Source: Paracoccaceae bacterium
GTDB lineage: Bacteria; Pseudomonadota; Alphaproteobacteria; Rhodobacterales; Rhodobacteraceae
DNA: 10,576 nt
Reading direction: 5' to 3'
Assembly: GCA_020852535.1 (NCBI GenBank)
Contig: JADZAO010000067.1
Span: 1 to 10,576, forward strand
Every line of letters begins with the position of its first letter. Position 1 is the first letter of the stretch. Below, in pieces: positions 6,233 through 10,576 of the stretch. A program made the position numbers and the translations under genes. Below the pieces are notes generated by a model. It worked only from the letters and a program-made list of their open reading frames with translations. It was not told the DNA's origin and did no database searches.

Positions 6233-7383
6233 GCGCGCACCATCAGGGCTGTGGCAAGTGCGGCGATACCCTCTTCACGTCCCGTAAAGCCTAGACGTTC
6301 CGAGGTTGTGGCTTTGACGCTGACTTGGGAGGAATCAACACCCATGATCTGGGCGAGTTGTGCCTGCATGGCGACAACGTGTAGATTGATCTTGGGGCGT
6401 TCGCAGACGAGGGTCACGTCGCAATTGCTGAGTTTCCACCCATGCTCTGCGGCAAGCGCAATTGCATGGGAAAGGAAGATGTGGCTGGCGGCCCCCTTCC
6501 ATTGCGGCTCGTCGGGCGGGAAATGGCGACCGATATCGCCCATTGCCAACGCACCATATATAGCATCGGTCAGAGCGTGCATGCCGACATCAGCATCAGA
6601 ATGGCCCAGAAGCGCCTTGTCATGCGGGATGCGTATGCCACAAAGCCAGACGTGGTCGCCAGCAGTGAATGCGTGAACATCATAACCGTTACCGATACGG
6701 AGAGTCATTGAACAGCCCTTCAAAAGCGCTTCGGCCCGCGCGAAATCTGCGGGGTATGTGAGTTTGATGTTGTCTTCGTCGCCTTCGACAATGGTGATCT
6801 GCATGCCTGCGGCACGAGCTACTGTCACATCGTCGGCGGCGGGGCTCCTATTGGCGCGGTGGGCAGAAAGGATGTCGACGAAGCGGAAGCCTTGTGGGGT
6901 TTGGGCTCGCCAAAGTTCGCTGCGGTTTTGAGTGTCTGAGACCCGGCCCGCTTTACCACGCCAGAGGGCATCGGTGACGGCCAAAGCCGGGGCCGCACCG
7001 GGGCTGGTTTGCAGGGCGGCGATCACCTTGTGAATGACGTGGGAGGGAACCAGTGGACGAGCGCCGTCATGGATCAGCACGATTTCGGGCGGATCGTTTG
7101 CCAAGGCTTCGAGTGCATTGCTAACCGAGGCATTGCGCGTCTTCCCGCCATTGACGAGTGTTACTCCAGAGATTGCCGTGGCACGATCCTGATCGTCTGG
7201 GTGGATCACCAAGACGATGCGTTGCAGTCCGGCGTTGCGGAAGGCCGCAACCGTGTAAGAAAGCACGCTTTTTCCGGCTAGCATTTGCCACTGCTTGGGC
7301 AGATCGCCGCCCACCCGTGTACCGCGACCTGCAGCGACGATGATCACTGCTGTCTTGGTCGCTGTCGGGAAGTGCGGATTCAT
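6229..7383 (-). CDS. ispDF: Bifunctional IspD-IspF enzyme of the MEP isoprenoid pathway
   Basis: The fused enzyme catalyses two steps of non-mevalonate isoprenoid synthesis: IspD makes CDP-methylerythritol from CTP and MEP, and IspF makes the cyclodiphosphate from the phosphorylated CDP compound. The intervening IspE step is encoded elsewhere. The IspD half (about 11-225) shows IIVAAGRGTRVGGDLPKQ (14-31), IHDGARP (104-110), QTPQGF (161-166) and GDEDNIKLTYPAD (201-213). The IspF half (226-384) shows GYDVHAF (233-239) with metal ligands Asp235 and His237, LLGHSDADVGMHALTDA (258-274) with His269, ERPKI (328-332) and ATTSERLGFTGREEGIAA (358-375). Both active sites look complete. The fusion is typical of alphaproteobacteria. 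The ATG (7383-7381) has no clear Shine-Dalgarno sequence and a stop lies five codons upstream in frame, so the start is near here. First gene of the operon with pgpA and cinA. Confidence 0.96.
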   Translation of the reverse strand: MNPHFPTATKTAVIIVAAGRGTRVGGDLPKQWQMLAGKSVLSYTVAAFRNAGLQRIVLVIHPDDQDRATAISGVTLVNGGKTRNASVSNALEALANDPPEIVLIHDGARPLVPSHVIHKVIAALQTSPGAAPALAVTDALWRGKAGRVSDTQNRSELWRAQTPQGFRFVDILSAHRANRSPAADDVTVARAAGMQITIVEGDEDNIKLTYPADFARAEALLKGCSMTLRIGNGYDVHAFTAGDHVWLCGIRIPHDKALLGHSDADVGMHALTDAIYGALAMGDIGRHFPPDEPQWKGAASHIFLSHAIALAAEHGWKLSNCDVTLVCERPKINLHVVAMQAQLAQIMGVDSSQVSVKATTSERLGFTGREEGIAALATALMVRA

Positions 7384-7411
7384 ATTATGACCGATTCAGG
7401 GACGTTTGATC

Positions 7412-7440
7412 CTATTAGGCCAGATGGTTGCGTCTGACAA
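7412..7440 (-). promoter_or_regulatory. Candidate sigma-70 promoter for ispDF-pgpA-cinA
   Basis: On the minus strand TTGTCA (7440-7435, five of six to the -35 consensus) is followed after 17 bases by TAATAG (7417-7412), a weaker -10. A start near 7405 would give a leader of roughly 20 bases. Spacing and place are right but the -10 match is modest. Confidence 0.4.
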
Positions 7441-7462
7441 TCTATAGAGAAAACAGATAAAA

Positions 7463-7479
7463 TGCACAAAATTTGTGCG
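7463..7479. promoter_or_regulatory. Candidate NtrC operator between ispDF and dusB-ntrB-ntrC
   Basis: TGCAC, seven bases (AAAATTT), then GTGCG gives a 15-base perfect inverted repeat about one central A (7464-7478). It matches the enteric NtrC site pattern TGCAC-N7-GTGCA except for the last base. It lies in the divergent promoter region of the operon encoding NtrC itself, which makes autoregulation plausible. Rhodobacter NtrC sites differ somewhat from the enteric ones and often come in pairs; I see no clear second copy. Sequence pattern and context only. Confidence 0.45.
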
Positions 7480-7508
7480 CATGTTGTTTTTCAATCATAT
7501 ATTCGCTT

Positions 7509-7524
7509 CGGAGCCTTGGTTCCG
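7509..7524. repeat. Sixteen-base near-palindrome upstream of dusB
   Basis: CGGAGCC and GGTTCCG pair around TT with one G-T mismatch (a wobble pair in RNA). It lies between the candidate NtrC site and the -10 box of dusB, where a regulator could bind; it would not be in the transcript if the start is near 7558. Confidence 0.35.
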
Positions 7525-7545
7525 CATGGTGGAATGAGCTAAGTT

Positions 7546-7551
7546 TATAAT
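7546..7551 (+). promoter_or_regulatory. Candidate -10 box for dusB-ntrB-ntrC
   Basis: A consensus TATAAT lies 27 bases before the dusB start. No -35-like hexamer sits 16-18 bases upstream (TTGGTT at 7516-7521 is 24 bases away), which would fit a sigma-70 promoter needing an activator. The implied start near 7558 leaves a leader of about 15 bases. Inference from sequence only. Confidence 0.35.
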
Positions 7552-7559
7552 AACCTTAC

Positions 7560-7564
7560 AAGGA
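7560..7564 (+). promoter_or_regulatory. Ribosome binding site supporting the TTG start of dusB
   Basis: AAGGA lies eight bases before TTG 7573. No ATG occurs in frame before the conserved core, so this site decides the start. Confidence 0.6.
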
Positions 7565-7572
7565 ACAGGCAT

Positions 7573-8553
7573 TTGTCTCTCTGCCTCGGACCGTATCTTT
7601 TGAACCCTCCTGTTTTACTGGCCCCGCTGGCCGGAATTACCGATTTGCCGTTTCGGCGATTGGTCGCAAAGTTTGGTGCGGGGCTTGTTGTTTCAGAAAT
7701 GGTGGCCAGTCAGGAAGTCGTACAGGCTCAACCCAAAGCGCGGGGACGAGCGGAACTAGGGCTTGGCGAACAAGCAACCTCGGTCCAATTGGCAGGACGT
7801 GAACCCTACTGGATGGCCGAAGCCGCAAAACTGATGGAAGCGCAGGGTGCCAAGATTATCGATATCAACATGGGTTGCCCGTCGAAGCGAGTGACAACGG
7901 GCTTTTGCGGATCGGCACTGCTGCGGGATCTGGATCTTGCACTTGATCTCATACGTGCCGTGGTGCGGGCAGTTTCAGTGCCAGTCACCTTGAAGACACG
8001 ACTTGGCTGGAATGATGCGCAGTTGAATGCGCCTGAATTGGCAAAACGGGCCGAGGAGAACGGTATTAAAATGCTGGTTATCCACGGTCGCACGCGCTGC
8101 CAGTTTTACAAGGGTGCAGCCGACTGGCGGGCGATCCGTGCGGTGAAGAATGCAGTGAGTATTCCTGTCGTTGTGAATGGCGATATTGTCGATGGAACGA
8201 GCGCTAAGGCGGCGCTGGATCAGTCAGGTGCGGATGGCGTGATGGTCGGGCGCGGCGCTCAGGGTGCACCATGGCGACTGGCACAGATAGCACATGAACT
8301 TTATGGCACACCCGCGCCTGTGGTGCTGAAGGGTGCGGCCTTGGGTGATATGGTTTCGGAGCATTACGAAGAAATGCTGGCCTTTTATGGGCGCGACCTT
8401 GGGATGAAATGTGCCCGCAAGCACTTGGGCTGGTATCTCGATGAGGCGGGTGTGAGCGATGCACGGAGAGCGATTTTAACCTCGGACGATCCGGCAATGG
8501 TGCTGCGGTTGATCGCTGTCGCCTTTGCTGGAGAAAAGCAGGTAGCGGCATGA
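7573..8553 (+). CDS. dusB: tRNA-dihydrouridine synthase DusB (NifR3)
   Basis: DusB is an FMN- and NADPH-dependent enzyme reducing uridine to dihydrouridine in the D-loop of tRNA. In Rhodobacter capsulatus the gene is known as nifR3 and is co-transcribed with ntrB and ntrC. The 326-residue length fits. The TIM barrel (about 10-240) shows LAPLAGITDLPFR (16-28), QLAGREP (72-78), DINMGCPSKRV (97-107) with catalytic Cys102, TLKTRLGW (139-146) with Lys141, IHGRTR (170-175) with His171, VNGDI (201-205) and the phosphate-binding GVMVGRGAQG (222-231). The helical tRNA-binding domain follows, with RKHLGWYLDEAG (282-293). The start is TTG, backed by AAGGA and by the remembered family N-terminus. The stop overlaps the ntrB ATG by four bases. 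Confidence 0.95.
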   Translation: MSLCLGPYLLNPPVLLAPLAGITDLPFRRLVAKFGAGLVVSEMVASQEVVQAQPKARGRAELGLGEQATSVQLAGREPYWMAEAAKLMEAQGAKIIDINMGCPSKRVTTGFCGSALLRDLDLALDLIRAVVRAVSVPVTLKTRLGWNDAQLNAPELAKRAEENGIKMLVIHGRTRCQFYKGAADWRAIRAVKNAVSIPVVVNGDIVDGTSAKAALDQSGADGVMVGRGAQGAPWRLAQIAHELYGTPAPVVLKGAALGDMVSEHYEEMLAFYGRDLGMKCARKHLGWYLDEAGVSDARRAILTSDDPAMVLRLIAVAFAGEKQVAA

Positions 8554-9656
8554 ATTCGACCTATCATTCCACTTGTCCGGTGCTGGGCGTAGTCTGGGCT
8601 TCACTCCCCCTGCCAGCGCTGCTGATCGGGCTGGATGACCGGATCACTGAAGTGAATCCAGCGGGCGAAATATTCCTAAATGCTTCTAACCGTTCGCTGA
8701 TGGGGCAACCTGTTTTTGACCGCCTATTAATCGACGGAACAATAAAAGATGCAGTTAAGCGGACGCGTGTGAACCAGTCGCCGCTCTTTATTAATGATGT
8801 AGATGTGACGACAGGCGAACGACGTCCGGTGCAGTGTAACGTGCAGGTTACACCGATGCATAACAATGCGGATGTCATTATGATGATCATCTCGCCGCTG
8901 GACATTGCTTACCGTCTGGGCCGGTCAATGCATTCGAAATCTGCGGCGAAATCGGCAATCGGAATGGCTGAGATTCTAGCGCATGAAATTAAGAACCCAT
9001 TGGCGGGAATTTCGGGTGCAGCGCAACTTTTGTCGATGGGGCTAGGTCCAAAGGATCGCGAACTGGCAGACTTGATTGTCGAGGAGACGCGGCGAATTGT
9101 GAAGCTTCTGGAACAGGTTGAACAGTTCGGCAATGTGCGTCCACCGGAATTGCAAGCTGTGAATATCCATGATCCCCTCGACCGTGCACGAAAATCGGCG
9201 ATGGTCGGTTTTGCTGCACATATGCATATTTCCGAGGATTATGACCCCTCTTTGCCACCAACCTATGCCGATCCGGATCAATTGACGCAGGTGTTTTTGA
9301 ACCTGATCAATAACGCTGCCGGAGCTTGTCAGAGGGCTGGCGAGGGCATGAATATTCAGCTGCGGACATTTTACGATCTATCACTGCGTTTGCGGAGAAA
9401 AGACGGTACACCCGCCGCCTTGCCGTTACAGATAGAGATCATAGACAATGGTCCGGGAATTCCGCCTGAATTGATGGGTGACATTTTCGAGCCCTTTGTA
9501 TCGGGGCGCGAAAACGGCACGGGGCTGGGCTTGGCGCTTGTCTCGAAAATTATTTCGGACCATGAGGGATTGATTTCTGTGGATTCGGTGCCGGGGCACA
9601 CCGTGTTCAGGGTGTCGCTGCCGATAGTTCCGCCGATTAAGAAGGAGCAAGTCTGA
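8550..9656 (+). CDS. ntrB: Nitrogen regulation sensor histidine kinase NtrB (GlnL)
   Basis: NtrB is the cytoplasmic kinase/phosphatase of the nitrogen two-component system: under nitrogen limitation it autophosphorylates and passes phosphate to NtrC, and PII protein switches it to phosphatase. The 368-residue protein has no membrane segment. An N-terminal PAS domain covers about 15-120. The HisKA dimerisation helix carries the H-box AHEIKNPL (144-151) with phospho-acceptor His145. The HATPase domain shows the N-box FLNLINNAA (249-257), DNGPGIP (299-305), the F-box IFEPFVSGRENG (312-323) and GTGLGLAL (323-330). All catalytic elements look intact. Its ATG lies inside the dusB stop (ATGA) and its TGA shares one base with the ntrC ATG, so the three genes are very probably one transcript with coupled translation. 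Confidence 0.96.
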   Translation: MNSTYHSTCPVLGVVWASLPLPALLIGLDDRITEVNPAGEIFLNASNRSLMGQPVFDRLLIDGTIKDAVKRTRVNQSPLFINDVDVTTGERRPVQCNVQVTPMHNNADVIMMIISPLDIAYRLGRSMHSKSAAKSAIGMAEILAHEIKNPLAGISGAAQLLSMGLGPKDRELADLIVEETRRIVKLLEQVEQFGNVRPPELQAVNIHDPLDRARKSAMVGFAAHMHISEDYDPSLPPTYADPDQLTQVFLNLINNAAGACQRAGEGMNIQLRTFYDLSLRLRRKDGTPAALPLQIEIIDNGPGIPPELMGDIFEPFVSGRENGTGLGLALVSKIISDHEGLISVDSVPGHTVFRVSLPIVPPIKKEQV

Positions 9657-10576
9657 TGAATGGTACCGTTCTGGTGGCGGATGACGACCGAACGATCCGA
9701 ACAGTACTGACGCAGGCGCTGACGCGAGCAGGATGCAAGGTACATGCGACCAACAGCTTAATGACGTTGATGCGCTGGGTAGAAGAAGGGAAGGGGGATT
9801 TGATAATTTCGGACGTGATTATGCCGGACGGAAACGGACTGGATGCACTGCCACGGATTGGCAGGATGCGACCTGAGTTGCCGGTGATCGTTATTTCGGC
9901 GCAGAATACAATTATGACTGCCGTTCAGGCTACCGAGGCTAAGGCTTACGATTATCTGCCCAAGCCATTTGATCTTCCAGATTTGATGAAGCGATCGGCC
10001 CGTGCGCTGGAATTAAAGCGTCACGCCCCGGCTAAATCACTACAGACGCGGGAAGTAGGTGACGACCTGCCGCTGGTCGGGCGCACGACGGTGATGCAGG
10101 CGCTTTACCGGTTGGTGGCACAAGTGATGAATACCGATCTGGCGGTGTTGATTACGGGCGAGTCGGGCACCGGAAAAAGTCTGATCGCTAAGGCAATTCA
10201 CGATTTTTCCGACCGACGTAGCCAACCTTTCGTGGTGGCGCGGGTCTCAGATATGGCGGGAGTCGACGGACCTTCGGTGTTGATGAATCGCGCCAAAGGG
10301 GGAAGCCTCGTTTTTGACGATATTTCCGATTGTGACGATGACACGCAAGCGCGAATCGTGCGGATGCTCGATATGATGTCGGACAATGCACCACGAATCC
10401 TAGCAACCTCGCAGAGCGACCTTTCTTGGCAGATGGAAGCAGGAAGCTTCCGAAAGGATTTGTTCTATCGTCTGTCCGGCGTTATATTGCAGGTGCCAAG
10501 CCTACGCGAACGAGTGGACGACATTCCGCTTCTAGCTGAGCATTTCCTTTCTCGGTGCGACCGGAATTTTGGGTCA
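9656..10576 (+). CDS. ntrC: Nitrogen response regulator NtrC, GAFTGA-less type (3' end outside window)
   Basis: The ATG overlaps the ntrB stop by one base, with AGGAG eight bases upstream; the frame is open for 307 codons to the window edge. The receiver domain (1-120) has the acidic pair Asp10-Asp11, phospho-acceptor Asp53, Ser81 and Lys103. The AAA+ domain begins near 138, with Walker A GESGTGKS (168-175), Walker B LVFDD (218-222, second residue Asp instead of the usual Glu), FRKDLFYRL (265-273) and LRERVDDIPLL (283-293). Between PFVVARVSDMAG (191-202) and GGSLVFDD (215-222) the sequence is about 20 residues shorter than in ordinary sigma-54 activators: the ELFGHE and GAFTGA sigma-54 contact loop is missing. 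This matches Rhodobacter capsulatus NtrC, which works with the housekeeping sigma-70 polymerase. The C-terminal Fis-type DNA-binding helix should lie beyond the edge. Confidence 0.95.
   Translation, partial: MNGTVLVADDDRTIRTVLTQALTRAGCKVHATNSLMTLMRWVEEGKGDLIISDVIMPDGNGLDALPRIGRMRPELPVIVISAQNTIMTAVQATEAKAYDYLPKPFDLPDLMKRSARALELKRHAPAKSLQTREVGDDLPLVGRTTVMQALYRLVAQVMNTDLAVLITGESGTGKSLIAKAIHDFSDRRSQPFVVARVSDMAGVDGPSVLMNRAKGGSLVFDDISDCDDDTQARIVRMLDMMSDNAPRILATSQSDLSWQMEAGSFRKDLFYRLSGVILQVPSLRERVDDIPLLAEHFLSRCDRNFGS

Overview
The window looks like ordinary chromosome from an alphaproteobacterium of the Rhodobacterales (Rhodobacter/Roseobacter group). The evidence is gene order and protein style: a fused ispDF gene divergent from a dusB(nifR3)-ntrB-ntrC operon, as known from Rhodobacter; an NtrC whose ATPase domain lacks the GAFTGA loop, as described for Rhodobacter capsulatus; and an omega-aminotransferase that closely resembles from memory those of marine roseobacters. 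No mobile element, CRISPR array, rRNA or tRNA was recognised, and no undescribed multi-gene system was found.

Layout. Positions 1-273 hold a possible start of a minus-strand gene running off the left edge. Positions 274-1686 (minus) hold a GlcD/D-2-hydroxyglutarate dehydrogenase-type FAD-linked oxidase, interrupted by a single in-frame TAG thirty codons before its natural end; this is the clearest anomaly. A 359-base divergent gap follows, with a long inverted repeat just upstream of a class III omega-aminotransferase (2046-3446, plus). After a 204-base gap come divergent hpt (minus) and a RatA/COQ10-like START-domain gene (plus). A 518-base stretch (4750-5267) has no recognisable gene. Then a minus-strand operon ispDF-pgpA-cinA (7383 down to 5268), and divergent from it dusB-ntrB-ntrC (7573 to the right edge; ntrC is cut by the window end).

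How the genes work together. The two operons are tightly packed: ispDF/pgpA, pgpA/cinA and dusB/ntrB share 4-base start-stop overlaps, and ntrB/ntrC overlap by one base, so translational coupling is likely. NtrB (sensor kinase) and NtrC (response regulator) form the nitrogen-limitation two-component system; DusB makes dihydrouridine in tRNA and is co-transcribed. The 189-base region between ispDF and dusB carries a TGCAC-N7-GTGCG palindrome that fits the classical NtrC operator core, plus a plausible promoter on each side, suggesting NtrC autoregulation and perhaps an effect on ispDF. Several starts are non-ATG (hpt TTG, dusB TTG, cinA GTG), supported by alignment to the remembered family or by a ribosome binding site.
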